Assembly (NCBI RefSeq): GCF_017161325.1
Contig: NZ_CP045670.1
Coordinates: forward strand, 2,597,367-2,661,366
Origin: Treponema pedis
Lineage (GTDB): Bacteria > Spirochaetota > Spirochaetia > Treponematales > Treponemataceae
DNA: 64,000 nucleotides
Reading direction: 5' to 3'
In this document: one piece after another, positions 1-8,492 of the stretch
How the letters are laid out: every line of letters starts with the position of its first letter
Numbering within the stretch: position 1 is the stretch's first letter
Translations under genes and position numbers: made by a program
Notes under the pieces: generated by a model
Seen by the model: the letters and a program-made list of their open reading frames with translations, nothing else
What the model was told of the DNA's origin: nothing
Databases searched by the model: none

Positions 1-935
1 TCATTTCCTTCAGGTAAATTGTTTTTAACGGTTATACTTGTACTTAACTCTTTAAAATGAACATTTTTTACCCATTTTTTTAAATCGTCGGAAACGGGAG
101 TTTTTTTCGTTACCTTAGGACTAAAATTATCAGGCATTTTTACTTCAACGTATTCAAACTTTTTAATTTTTATTTCAAAATTGGAAGTAGCATTTTGGAC
201 GGGTGTAGAATTATCACTTTTTATTTCTATCTTGCCCGCTACCTTTACCTTATTTTTATTTATTATCTTCTCCTTTAAATCAGCCTTACCCTCAGAATTT
301 AAGGTTATCTCCAAGCCTTCTCCGTCTTGAGTAATTTTTATTTTTGAATAATCGAAAGTAAGACCTTGTCCTCCGGAAGGAACATCTATTTTAAAAGTAA
401 GTTCCCCATCGCTGATTTTAGCTTTTTCAAACACGCCTATATTTACAGGCACAACAATTTCTTTTATATCAACCTCATGGTTAAACTCTCCGGAAACCGG
501 TATATTTATATTTGGCAATATTCCCAAATCTATTTCTTGACTATACTTAGGAGGATTTTTAAAAGTAAAACTTTTTTCTTCCAAGGCGACGGATATTTCT
601 TTTTCCGCCTCTTTAACCGCATTAAAGTTTTTACTCATATCCAAATCCAAACCGGTTATAGGATAGCGTATCAAAAAAGCGGAACCCTCTCCTTGGTATC
701 CGGGGTATTCGAAAATCTTACTTTTAGCAAACTTTTCATCTTTACTTATATCTTCAATAATCTTTTTTGCAGACAGATAACTTGAAAGCCTTACGTCAAG
801 CGTTCCGGCGTTTACGTTAAATTCGGGACCGGCTTTTATCTTAATTTTAGAAAAAAGCGATGAAAAAATAGAAGGTTTGCATGAAACAAGGTTCATTGCA
901 AAAACGGCAAAAATAATATATCTATATTTTTTCAT
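1..935 (-). CDS. Partial lipoprotein of unknown function (N-terminal 311 residues)
   Basis: The reading frame starts at ATG 935 and runs off the left edge. A strong Shine-Dalgarno site (GGAG, about 8 nt upstream) supports the start. Residues 1-19 form a short lipoprotein signal: basic MKKYRY, a hydrophobic stretch, then LVSC with the lipidated cysteine at position 19. The rest is rich in Lys, Ile, Val and Asp/Glu in alternating patterns that suggest beta-rich modules. I recognise no family; an envelope-attached location is inferred from the lipobox only. The C-terminus lies outside the window. Confidence 0.75.
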   Translation of the reverse strand, partial: MKKYRYIIFAVFAMNLVSCKPSIFSSLFSKIKIKAGPEFNVNAGTLDVRLSSYLSAKKIIEDISKDEKFAKSKIFEYPGYQGEGSAFLIRYPITGLDLDMSKNFNAVKEAEKEISVALEEKSFTFKNPPKYSQEIDLGILPNINIPVSGEFNHEVDIKEIVVPVNIGVFEKAKISDGELTFKIDVPSGGQGLTFDYSKIKITQDGEGLEITLNSEGKADLKEKIINKNKVKVAGKIEIKSDNSTPVQNATSNFEIKIKKFEYVEVKMPDNFSPKVTKKTPVSDDLKKWVKNVHFKELSTSITVKNNLPEGN

Positions 936-1120
936 AATATCGTCTCCTTCAACATTATTATAACAAAATATTACGCAAAAGGCAATTTCAAGATTCACTA
1001 TACACTAAGATAACTTATTTTATAAAAACCTCTATTGCCCCGAATAAAATTTATGCCCGCTCTATACATTAGGATAATAAAGCAGGCATACATATTTTAA
1101 ATAAAATTTATAAATTAAAT

Positions 1121-1193
1121 CGGGCAACCCGGATTTGAACCGGGGACCCCAAGTCCCCCAGACTTGTACGCTAACCAACTGCGCTATTGCCCG
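1121..1193 (-). tRNA. tRNA-Pro (anticodon GGG)
   Basis: A full cloverleaf can be folded: acceptor CGGGCAA/TTGCCCG, D arm, anticodon stem CAAGT/ACTTG with loop CTGGGGG (anticodon GGG), and T arm CCCGG/CCGGG with TTCAAAT. The length is 73 nt and the 3' CCA is not encoded. The base-1 C is typical of proline tRNAs. A consensus promoter lies just upstream. Confidence 0.95.
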
Positions 1194-1207
1194 TAAAATA
1201 CCGCAGA

Positions 1208-1236
1208 ATAGTATAAAAAAAACGGAAAAATGTCAA
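1208..1236 (-). promoter_or_regulatory. Promoter of tRNA-Pro
   Basis: On the minus strand TTGACA (1236-1231), a 17-nt spacer and TACTAT (1213-1208) form a near-consensus sigma70 promoter ending 15 nt before the tRNA. Confidence 0.75.
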
Positions 1237-1256
1237 TAGCAAAATCCTTCGTAAAT

Positions 1257-2319
1257 TTAAAAAAACGAAGAATGCCGGCTATCACCTTCCGTTTTATATG
1301 CGGATTTGGAATCCTTTAATTTTAAATCATTTTCAAACAAAAAAGCTATATAATAATCTTCAAGTGTATTTTTAGGTCCCTCCGCATTTAACCTCTTGCG
1401 GGCGTCCGCATTATTCCGTCTTTGCACATAAGAAGAATAAAAAAGGCGCGGGTCCGTATTGGAAAAATCAAATTTCTTATTCAGCATTGCCGCCACTCCG
1501 CTCCTATCCACCGACAAAACTCCGCGTCTTATAAGTTCTTTCCGCACAAAAAGAAATATCTTCGTAAGAAATACCGAAAATAAATTCTTCCATCGCCTGC
1601 CCTATCGCCTCATTTGCCAGTTTTTCCGTCATAAATCTTTGCCAAGATTCTCCCAATTCGGCGGAAAGCAAAAACAGTTCGCTTGTTCCCATCATAGTAC
1701 CGAACACGGGAGCAATTTTGTCTCTGGCTGTCCATACCCTGGTTAATACGGGAGCAAACGCCGTTGTATTTTTATCAAGACGGTGCTCCCACAAATAAGT
1801 CAACGCCTCCGCAGCCTTTGCACGCTTGTCGGTATTTAAAATATTGCTGTCCAAAATAGAAATATAAACATCTTCGGCCATTATAGTAAACATAATATCG
1901 AGGGTTACAACACGCAGCTGTTCAACTTCTTCTTCCGAAAAAGCCGACTTGGAAGCAATTTTAGTAAGAGCCGAAAAGGTATGAAATTTCGCCACTACAA
2001 AACCTCGACCCAAAACGGCCTTTGTCGGCATAGAAAGCATTCTTGAATCCGGAGGAGTTTTACAAAGATTATCTATAAGGGTTTGTTGAGAGCGCTGTTC
2101 GCCTGCAAGCACACTGGTTTCATGTATTGACGGAAATCTTGAAATTGCTGCAGACATACGCTCCAAATCCATAAGTTTTTTCCCTATTTCCAAACAGGCA
2201 GTCTCATTTTTTCCGCTTAACCGGTTAAAAAAAATTTCTACAAAACGCTTTTCGGTATCATTTAAAACAACAATATCGGTAGAAATCATTTCGGTTATAC
2301 TTTTCTTTCTTTCAGTCAT
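1257..2319 (-). pseudogene. Hypothetical protein interrupted by a one-base frameshift
   Basis: Two overlapping frames form one gene. The N-terminal frame (ATG 2319; a GTG at 2328 is also possible) runs to a stop at 1504 and ends in an odd tail after ISFCAERTYK. The C-terminal frame is open from about 1547 to 1257, starts with VRKELIRRGVLSVDRSG and has no ribosome site of its own. Removing one T from the T5 run near 1549-1553 joins them as DISFVRKELIRRG, giving about 350 residues. I recognise no family; the N-terminal part is largely helical in appearance. Sequencing error, true decay or programmed shifting are all possible. Confidence 0.6.
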
Positions 2320-2539
2320 ACTACTCACGGGGAAGATACTAACACATTCGGAATAAATTTAAAAGGGGGTTATAAAATACAACAGGGTAAACCGTACAAT
2401 CCCGTTACAATATTCAAATATAAACTTGAAATTTTGTTCACTATACGCAATCCTATAGTGCATATATCCTCATTTTATTATAAAATACATAAAATGTAAA
2501 AAAAACGCAAAAAATATCGGTAAAACGTGCGGGCGGTAA

Positions 2540-2568
2540 TTGACATAAATGCGTTTTAGTTGCAAAAT
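2540..2568 (+). promoter_or_regulatory. Candidate pcnB promoter, near-leaderless
   Basis: TTGACA (2540-2545), a 17-nt spacer and CAAAAT (2563-2568) place the transcript start near 2575, only about 6 nt before ATG 2581. No Shine-Dalgarno site precedes that ATG. The position argues against an alternative TTG start at 2560, which would lie inside the promoter. Confidence 0.5.
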
Positions 2569-2580
2569 ATTAGCTTAAAA

Positions 2581-3708
2581 ATGCTGGTTAGATACGGTCA
2601 AAATGCTGACGGAAAACAGGTTCGGCAGGCTTTGGTTTACACAAAGAATGAACATTCTATAGAGCGTAAAAAGGTAGATGCCGAAGCCGTAAAAATTATT
2701 CAACGTTTAAATTCTCAAGGTTTTGAAGCATACATAGTAGGCGGTGCCGTACGCGATATGCTGATAGGTAAAACGCCTAAGGATTTTGATATTGCAACTT
2801 CCGCAGAGCCTTCAAAAATACGCCGTATTTTTAGAAACTCAAGAATTATCGGTAAAAGGTTCAGACTGGTACACGTTTTTTTCGGAGAAAAAATCTATGA
2901 AGTATGTACTTTCCGTTCTACGGAAGACGGAACGGTAGGTAATAAATTCGGTACAATTTACGAAGACGTACACAGACGCGATTTTACATTAAATGCCCTT
3001 TATTATGACCCTATAAATGAACTTATAATAGATTATGTAGGCGGCGTAAAGGATATAATGGCAAAAAAAATAAAACCGATAATACCGCTTCCCGTTATTT
3101 TTGCCGAAGACCCCGTGCGCATTCTAAGGGCAATTAAATATGCGGCTATTACAAATTCCAAAATACCTTTTTTCGTACAAATGCAAATCAAAAAAAACTC
3201 GCATCTTTTGGAATTTGTTTCACCTTCAAGAATGACGGAAGAGATAAACAAAATCATATTCAGCGGTCATTCCCTCGACATAGTAAAAATTCTTTTACAC
3301 TATCGTATCTATGTGTATATGCAGCCGGGGGCTTGTGCTTTTATAGATTCTTCCGAACAATTTAAAGAAGAATATTTTGAAAGTTTAAAAAATCTTGATA
3401 CAAAGCTTTCCGAAAAACATATATCCAAACAGGGAATATGTTTAAAAGCTCTTTTATTCGACTATATAAAACTGATTGCAAACCCCGAGGGTATTCCCCA
3501 AGAGGTTTATATGCAAGTATATCCCGAATGCAGGCATTTTATTTTGCCTATGAATCCTCAGCGCAGAGAATTGGAATTCGCCGTTAAAAGCTGTCTGAAC
3601 GACTTAGGCATAAAGGTAGCTATGGAACGCACCGCTTCCGTTTCTCAAAACACAAATTCGAATACGGCAACAAAAAAGCGCCGTAAAAAGAAAAAGGCTT
3701 CCGTATGA
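2581..3708 (+). CDS. pcnB: Poly(A) polymerase PcnB (nucleotidyltransferase)
   Basis: Adds poly(A) tails to RNA 3' ends and so promotes decay; belongs to the class II nucleotidyltransferase family shared with CCA-adding enzymes. The head domain shows GGAVRDMLIGKTPKDFDIAT with the DFD metal-binding aspartates, followed by RRIFRNSRIIGKRFRLVHV, a motif typical of bacterial poly(A) polymerases rather than CCA enzymes. A second conserved block RRDFTLNALYYD follows. The protein ends in a Lys/Arg-rich tail, probably RNA binding. I chose ATG 2581 over TTG 2560 because of promoter placement. It overlaps the next gene by ATGA and heads a three-gene operon. Confidence 0.88.
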   Translation: MLVRYGQNADGKQVRQALVYTKNEHSIERKKVDAEAVKIIQRLNSQGFEAYIVGGAVRDMLIGKTPKDFDIATSAEPSKIRRIFRNSRIIGKRFRLVHVFFGEKIYEVCTFRSTEDGTVGNKFGTIYEDVHRRDFTLNALYYDPINELIIDYVGGVKDIMAKKIKPIIPLPVIFAEDPVRILRAIKYAAITNSKIPFFVQMQIKKNSHLLEFVSPSRMTEEINKIIFSGHSLDIVKILLHYRIYVYMQPGACAFIDSSEQFKEEYFESLKNLDTKLSEKHISKQGICLKALLFDYIKLIANPEGIPQEVYMQVYPECRHFILPMNPQRRELEFAVKSCLNDLGIKVAMERTASVSQNTNSNTATKKRRKKKKASV

Positions 3709-3947
3709 CGCTTTATGAATACTACATAGTCTTTCCCGACGGTGAAAAACAGGAAATAAACCGCTCCATTCCGGCAGGATACCTCATAGATATAAACGGA
3801 AATCCTATTTCCGGACCGCTGCCTACCAATAAAATGATTGCATATCAAGTAGCGGGAAAACGAACCCTTCAAGAGTGCGGAATTATACGAACCTTTTATA
3901 TTTTGGAACAGCTTACAGCCGAAGAACTTTTGGATTACTCATATTAA
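3705..3947 (+). CDS. Small protein of unknown function, translationally coupled to pcnB
   Basis: Eighty residues, starting within the pcnB stop (ATGA overlap), so it is probably translated by coupling. The sequence is compact, with alternating strands and an INGNPISGPLP turn, and ends in an acidic-hydrophobic helix (EQLTAEELLDYSY). No signal peptide, membrane segment or known motif is seen. The next gene starts directly after its TAA. Function unknown; tight coupling suggests co-production with PcnB. Confidence 0.7.
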   Translation: MTLYEYYIVFPDGEKQEINRSIPAGYLIDINGNPISGPLPTNKMIAYQVAGKRTLQECGIIRTFYILEQLTAEELLDYSY

Positions 3948-4631
3948 ATGATAAATACTTATAATGAAACGGATTTGCACAAACAATTAAAAGAGTTTTT
4001 TTGTCCGAAGGGAGGAAAAACCGAACAGCCCCTTATGGGAAGCATTTGCGATATTTTATGCAAAAACGGTAAGGTTATAGAAATTCAAACTTCAAATTTG
4101 GCGGCTTTACGTGTAAAGCTGGAAAAATTTTTACCGTTAAGGAATGTAGAAATAATCTATCCCATTCCTCTAAAATCCGTTATAACAGTTTTAAATAAGG
4201 ACGGTCATGAAATCCGCCGAAGGAAGAGCCCGAAAAAAGGAAGTTTTTTTCAAATATTTAAAGAACTTTCAGGCATATATCATTTATTCGACAGCGGCAG
4301 ACTAAAATTAAAACTAGTTTACATAGAAAATGAAATTATAAAGGCGGAAAAATCCGCTTCCGCAAAGGACGGTAAAAAGCGCCGAAGCGAAAGACCCGGA
4401 ATTATCAATAAAAAACTTACCAAAATATTCGATATTGAAGAATTTAAAAGCCTTTCTTCAATTTGTACACCTATTTTAAAAAAAATTCCCGAGGAATTTA
4501 CCAATAAAGATTTAATAAAAATCGGAGCCGGAAAATATGCTTCGTACACTTCCTGGTTTTTTAAAAAATGCGGATTTATTATACCTGTAGGGAAAAAAGA
4601 CAGGTTTACATTGTATAAAAAAACCCTTTAA
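3948..4631 (+). CDS. Unknown protein, possible PD-(D/E)XK-type nuclease fold
   Basis: 227 residues, ATG abutting the preceding stop. The N-terminal part contains GSICDILCKNGKVIEIQTSN: an aspartate followed after a turn by E-I-Q, the arrangement seen at active sites of several PD-(D/E)XK nucleases. A Lys/Arg-rich middle (about residues 120-150) and a winged-helix-like C-terminal stretch could bind nucleic acid. This functional reading is inference only. It is the last gene of the pcnB operon and its stop codon lies inside the terminator stem. Confidence 0.7.
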   Translation: MINTYNETDLHKQLKEFFCPKGGKTEQPLMGSICDILCKNGKVIEIQTSNLAALRVKLEKFLPLRNVEIIYPIPLKSVITVLNKDGHEIRRRKSPKKGSFFQIFKELSGIYHLFDSGRLKLKLVYIENEIIKAEKSASAKDGKKRRSERPGIINKKLTKIFDIEEFKSLSSICTPILKKIPEEFTNKDLIKIGAGKYASYTSWFFKKCGFIIPVGKKDRFTLYKKTL

Positions 4632-4654
4632 GAATTTCCTTAAAGGGTTTTAAA
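4617..4654. terminator. Bidirectional terminator between pcnB operon and FlaA genes
   Basis: An inverted repeat AAAACCCTTTAAG / CTTAAAGGGTTTT with a 6-nt loop, A/T-flanked on both sides, sits between convergent genes and contains the upstream gene's stop codon. Confidence 0.8.
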
Positions 4655-4709
4655 ATATAAACTATTTTTAATCCGTTTCCGGATAATTTATGTATAACGG
4701 ATTTAAATT

Positions 4710-5465
4710 TTACCAGTTATCGTTCATATCGTCTTCATCACGCATATCAACTTCGTATAAATCGCTCACAACACGGAGGTCATCGAAATAGATATAGTAA
4801 TGTCCGTACGCTTCTTCAGGGTCGCATTCAATACGGAAACCTACAATCTTTAAACCCATACTTGTTCCGTAGTGATAGTCCTTTTGGATAATCCCCGTTT
4901 TTCCTGCCGAATTCTGCGGAGGAATTGCAACTGTCATCAGCTTCCAGCCGGAATGATTTAACTTTCCTACATAAAGCTCAAATCGTTTTCCCCAATAATC
5001 TTCAACAAGAAGTTTTAAAACGTGAGGATAGCTTCTTCCTACAACCCAAACGCTGGCGGTTTTTGCAATACCTTCTACAGGAAGAGGCTTTGTAGCATGT
5101 ACTTCAAAGGAGTTATAACCTCGTCTATAGTAAGAAACCTTTACACCCAAAACCTTTGAATCGGGCAATCCCAGACCTTCTTCCGCGGGAATAGCTTTTT
5201 TATTCTTAGGATTTCCATTAAATAATCTGGCTTTAATTACGCCTTCATCAGCGGATATCTTCGAATTCCATGTACCTTCGGTTTCAAACTTATCGATGGA
5301 AACTTCTTTAATCCTCTGCTCAGCAGTATCGATTCCCACTCTTGTAGGGTCTGCAGCATCAATAGTAGAAAATTTATTATCGTCATTGGTATTTGCTTCT
5401 TCCTGAGCAAATCCGAAAAACACGATTCCAGTTAAAAACAAAATTACAGCAAAATGCTTTTTCAT
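4710..5465 (-). CDS. FlaA-family flagellar filament outer layer protein (downstream copy)
   Basis: A 251-residue exported protein with a clear signal peptide ending near FGFAQEE. The body has the FlaA-family layout: SKVLGVKVSYYRRGYNSFEV, then KTASVWVVGRSYPHVLKLLVEDYWG, then a YYIYFDDLRVVSD block near the C-terminus and an acidic tail. FlaA proteins sheath the periplasmic flagellar filament of spirochetes. A strong GTAGGAGGGG site precedes ATG 5465. It follows a paralogue by 19 nt and is surely co-transcribed; the pair resembles the paired FlaA-related genes of other treponemes. Confidence 0.82.
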   Translation of the reverse strand: MKKHFAVILFLTGIVFFGFAQEEANTNDDNKFSTIDAADPTRVGIDTAEQRIKEVSIDKFETEGTWNSKISADEGVIKARLFNGNPKNKKAIPAEEGLGLPDSKVLGVKVSYYRRGYNSFEVHATKPLPVEGIAKTASVWVVGRSYPHVLKLLVEDYWGKRFELYVGKLNHSGWKLMTVAIPPQNSAGKTGIIQKDYHYGTSMGLKIVGFRIECDPEEAYGHYYIYFDDLRVVSDLYEVDMRDEDDMNDNW

Positions 5466-5484
5466 GTTAATCCCCTCCTACGAG

Positions 5485-6231
5485 TTATTTACCTTCGGCA
5501 TCGCTGCCGCCGTTGTTTTCACCGCCGTCCTTGTCTCCGTTAAAATCGGATTCATACAATTCATAGCCGTCAAAAGAATCCATAAACGCATCCGTAAGAG
5601 CTTTAAACTGGTCAAAGAAAATTTTAAACTCATCAACTCTTTCACTGGGTCTTGTTCTTATTCTGAAAGCCACAAACGAAAGGTGTTTTTTATTGCCCAA
5701 ATACTTGGACGACTGGGGTATATTTGTAGGAACCGTAACATGCATATTATTCCAGCCTTTAAAATTAACCAGTCCCATCGGAAGAGTATGAACTCTGCCT
5801 TCACAATCCCTGACAAGAATTTCCAAATCGTAATAATATCCTGCACCCCAAACCCACATATCCAAGCGGTGAATATGCCCTTTAAACGGGATTTCATAGG
5901 GGTTGCCGTCTTTTGTAGGAACAATATCGACCCAGTTATCACCCTTACGGTTAAATTTAACCTCAAGTCCTAAAAATTTTGCTTTTTCGGGTTCTTCCTG
6001 CATTACACGTACAGCCCGAGGCATTCCGTCAAAATACTTAATTTTCGGATAGCCTTCAGTAACGAATTTACTTCCGACAGCATGGTAACTCCATTCCTGA
6101 CCGTCGGGTTCATCAAAAGCGTCAACCATATAGGTCTGATAGTTAACAGATCCGTCTCGTGCCGTTAAAGGCATAAATGCGAACAAAAGCACCAAAACGA
6201 TGCCCGCAAAAATTAAACCGCCATGTTTCAT
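5485..6231 (-). CDS. FlaA-family flagellar filament outer layer protein (upstream copy)
   Basis: 248 residues with an N-terminal hydrophobic export signal (to about residue 24, MPLTA). It shares the FlaA layout with its downstream neighbour: KFLGLEVKFNRKGDNWVDIV, HRLDMWVWGAGYYYDLEIL, KGWNNMHVTVP and FKIFFDQFKALTD. The C-terminus is Gly/Asp/Asn-rich (GDKDGGENNGGSDAEGK), unlike the neighbour's. An AAGGAG ribosome site lies 7 nt before ATG 6231. Role: probable sheath component of periplasmic flagella, by family. Confidence 0.82.
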   Translation of the reverse strand: MKHGGLIFAGIVLVLLFAFMPLTARDGSVNYQTYMVDAFDEPDGQEWSYHAVGSKFVTEGYPKIKYFDGMPRAVRVMQEEPEKAKFLGLEVKFNRKGDNWVDIVPTKDGNPYEIPFKGHIHRLDMWVWGAGYYYDLEILVRDCEGRVHTLPMGLVNFKGWNNMHVTVPTNIPQSSKYLGNKKHLSFVAFRIRTRPSERVDEFKIFFDQFKALTDAFMDSFDGYELYESDFNGDKDGGENNGGSDAEGK

Positions 6232-6399
6232 TTATAACTCCTTTTGTTGCGTTACAAAATTCTGTCGTTTATTATATTAAAAAAATCATTATTTGTCAAA
6301 CCTAAATAACGGTTTTTTCAAGTAAAATAACGATGCAGTTAAATTATCGGCAACTTTATTTCATTTCTACAGTCATTTTACAAATAAATTGACTATTCC

Positions 6400-6428
6400 T
6401 CGACATTATACCAAATTTATGCTAGAAT
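6400..6428 (+). promoter_or_regulatory. Extended -10 promoter of the HD hydrolase gene, near-leaderless
   Basis: TCGACA (6400-6405), 17-nt spacer, and TG-C-TAGAAT (TG 6420-6421, -10 6423-6428). The expected transcript start near 6435 is about 6 nt before ATG 6441, and no Shine-Dalgarno site is present. Confidence 0.6.
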
Positions 6429-6440
6429 ATCAATTACTTT

Positions 6441-7739
6441 ATGCTTGAATTATACGATTTTTCTAAAACAATTAGGGACCCTATATGGAATAATATACCG
6501 ATGACGGAAGAGCTTTACGGAATAACAAAAACCGAAATTTTTATGCGGCTCTATAATATAAAACAGCTCGGGCCCGCAGAATTGGTTTACCCCGGAGCGA
6601 GCCATACTAGGGCGGCTCACAGTATAGGCGTTTACAATGCGGCGTTAAAAATGTTAAAGATTCTTATTCAAAAAGGCGCCGAAAAATGGGTGAGCCGGAG
6701 CGGAGCCGTATCTTTTTTAGCGGCAGCCCTTCTTCACGATGCCGGACATTTCCCGTTCACACATTCGTTAAAAGAGCTTAATTTAAAAGAACACGAAGAA
6801 TTAACTGCGGAACTTATTTTACAAAAGGCAGTTTCCTCTCTTATCGAAAAAGCGGGAGGAAATGCGGTACAAGCCGCCGCAATAGTTTCCGGAGAAAAAA
6901 GCAAAGATACGGAAACAAGCTTTTTTCAAAAAATCCTTTCGGGAGTTCTCGACCCGGATAAATTGGATTACCTTAACCGGGACGCTTTTTATTGCGGCGT
7001 ACCTTACGGGATTCAGGATACGGATTTTATCTTATCGCAAGTTTTACCGGATAAACAAAACGGAATAAAAATAGATTCAAAGGCTATTATCAGCGTAGAG
7101 AGTGTATTGTTTTCAAAATATCTTATGTATAAAGCGGTATATTGGCATAAAAAGGTTCGTATTGCTACCGCAATGATGAAAAAAGCTCTTTTTGAGGGAC
7201 TTGAGCAAAAACTTTTTTCTGCGGAAGCCCTATATCATCAGGACGATAAAGGCATATTTAAGTTACTTGATTCATGCAAGTTTAAAGAAAAGCGGCTTGC
7301 GGAAGATTTACGGAAAGGAATTTTGTTCAGTATAATGGTAGAAATACCGTTTAATCCGTTAAATAAGCGGCATACGGGATTGGAAGATTTAAAAGACAGA
7401 AAAAATAAAGAGGTTTTAATTGCGGAAAAACTTTCGACTTTTTTAAAAGAGAAAATAGAAGCGGAAGATGTGCTTATAGATATTCCCGAAAAAATTTCAT
7501 TTGAATCCGACTTATTTATCCGCGACGAAAATACTACTTTTAATAAAAGTTCCGCTATTTTTTCGGAAGATTTTATCGGAACATTCGTACCTGCACTGCG
7601 GAAAATAAGACTGGCCGTTTCGCCGAAAATTTATAAAAAAAATATTAAAATGTTCTCCCGACAATCTTGCAGAATTTTTAAATTTAGAGTAGAATACATA
7701 TTGTATTCCTCTATGTGCAGCAGCAGTAAGTCGGAATAA
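6441..7739 (+). CDS. HD-superfamily metal-dependent phosphohydrolase (SAMHD1/COG1078-like)
   Basis: A cytosolic metal-dependent phosphohydrolase of the family that includes dNTP triphosphohydrolases; the substrate here is not known. The HD signature is complete: SHTRAAHSIGVY with H60, LLHDAGHFPFTH with H99-D100, and VLDPDKLDYLNRD with the distal aspartate near residue 173. The last 20-odd residues (MFSRQSCRIFKFR onward) have a composition unlike the rest. One A fewer in the A8 run at 7635-7642 would instead give KKILKCSPDNLAEFLNLE and a stop at 7690-7692, so the annotated tail may be a frameshift artefact. The ComFB gene follows 15 nt downstream. Confidence 0.82.
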   Translation: MLELYDFSKTIRDPIWNNIPMTEELYGITKTEIFMRLYNIKQLGPAELVYPGASHTRAAHSIGVYNAALKMLKILIQKGAEKWVSRSGAVSFLAAALLHDAGHFPFTHSLKELNLKEHEELTAELILQKAVSSLIEKAGGNAVQAAAIVSGEKSKDTETSFFQKILSGVLDPDKLDYLNRDAFYCGVPYGIQDTDFILSQVLPDKQNGIKIDSKAIISVESVLFSKYLMYKAVYWHKKVRIATAMMKKALFEGLEQKLFSAEALYHQDDKGIFKLLDSCKFKEKRLAEDLRKGILFSIMVEIPFNPLNKRHTGLEDLKDRKNKEVLIAEKLSTFLKEKIEAEDVLIDIPEKISFESDLFIRDENTTFNKSSAIFSEDFIGTFVPALRKIRLAVSPKIYKKNIKMFSRQSCRIFKFRVEYILYSSMCSSSKSE

Positions 7740-7754
7740 AATAAGGAGCATTAT

Positions 7755-8459
7755 ATGATTATTCACAATGTCATGGAAGATATAGTTTTCAATGAAGTAA
7801 ACAAGATGTTTGATGAAGCTGAAAAAAATAACGAAAAATGGCTTACCTGCAGCTGCATGCAGTGCAGACTTGATACTATCTGCTATGTATTAAACAGGGT
7901 AAAACCGCGTTATATAAAATCCGGCAGAGGGCTTGCGCATTTTTTAAAATTCGGCGGAAGCGAAAAAAATCAGATTATGGCCGATATTACAGCCCTTGTA
8001 ATAGAAGGAATGCACAGAGTTTTATCCACACGCAGGCCGCATGAAGAAATTATCACGGCCAAAAGCGAAAATACGCCAGTATTTAACTTTCCTACAATAA
8101 GCGGTAAAATTCTTAACGGAAGCAATTTTAAACCTATGGATAATGTTACCGTAACTTTAAAGCTGGATAACGACATAGTACCGCAAATAAATATTTTATG
8201 GGATAATCCTTATACAATTTCCGATAAAACGCCGGGCACATTCACATTTTGTCCGAAATCCATTCCTGCAATAGAGGAAGGAATTACAAAACAATTCGTA
8301 TTTTCGATAACGGCGGAAAAAGAAGGGTTTGAATCTTCTAAAATTTCTTTTAACATGGAGCTTACCTCCGAAGGGCAGGAAAAATCTCCGCTGGAATCTT
8401 CGTTTTTCTACGATATAAAAGACTTATTCCTTTTTGCAGAATCCGATGAAAATATTTAA
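7755..8459 (+). CDS. ComFB-family protein with a C-terminal Ig-like domain
   Basis: Residues 1-95 match the late-competence ComFB family: HNVMEDIVFNEVNKMFDE, then a CSCMQCRLDTICYVLNRVKPRY core with four cysteines, common in ComFB domains. ComFB proteins are small; some bind cyclic dinucleotides. The remaining residues (about 100-215) look like a beta-sandwich: ISGKILNGSNFKPMDNVTVTL, then TPGTFTFCPK and FVFSITAEKEGFES. This fusion is unusual. No export signal is visible. A strong AAGGAG site lies 8 nt upstream of ATG 7755; the gene follows the HD hydrolase and precedes the purQ-like gene. Confidence 0.8.
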   Translation: MIIHNVMEDIVFNEVNKMFDEAEKNNEKWLTCSCMQCRLDTICYVLNRVKPRYIKSGRGLAHFLKFGGSEKNQIMADITALVIEGMHRVLSTRRPHEEIITAKSENTPVFNFPTISGKILNGSNFKPMDNVTVTLKLDNDIVPQINILWDNPYTISDKTPGTFTFCPKSIPAIEEGITKQFVFSITAEKEGFESSKISFNMELTSEGQEKSPLESSFFYDIKDLFLFAESDENI

Positions 8460-8492
8460 ATTAAAAAAATCCGTACTTAAGGAAATTGTAAA

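Noticed and set aside
2560-2562. TTG 2560 as pcnB start
   Set aside because: It lies inside the likely promoter spacer, and there is no Shine-Dalgarno site.
5464-5973. Plus-strand open frame across the FlaA-family gene
   Set aside because: It is antisense to a clear, well-started FlaA gene and has no ribosome site or family features.
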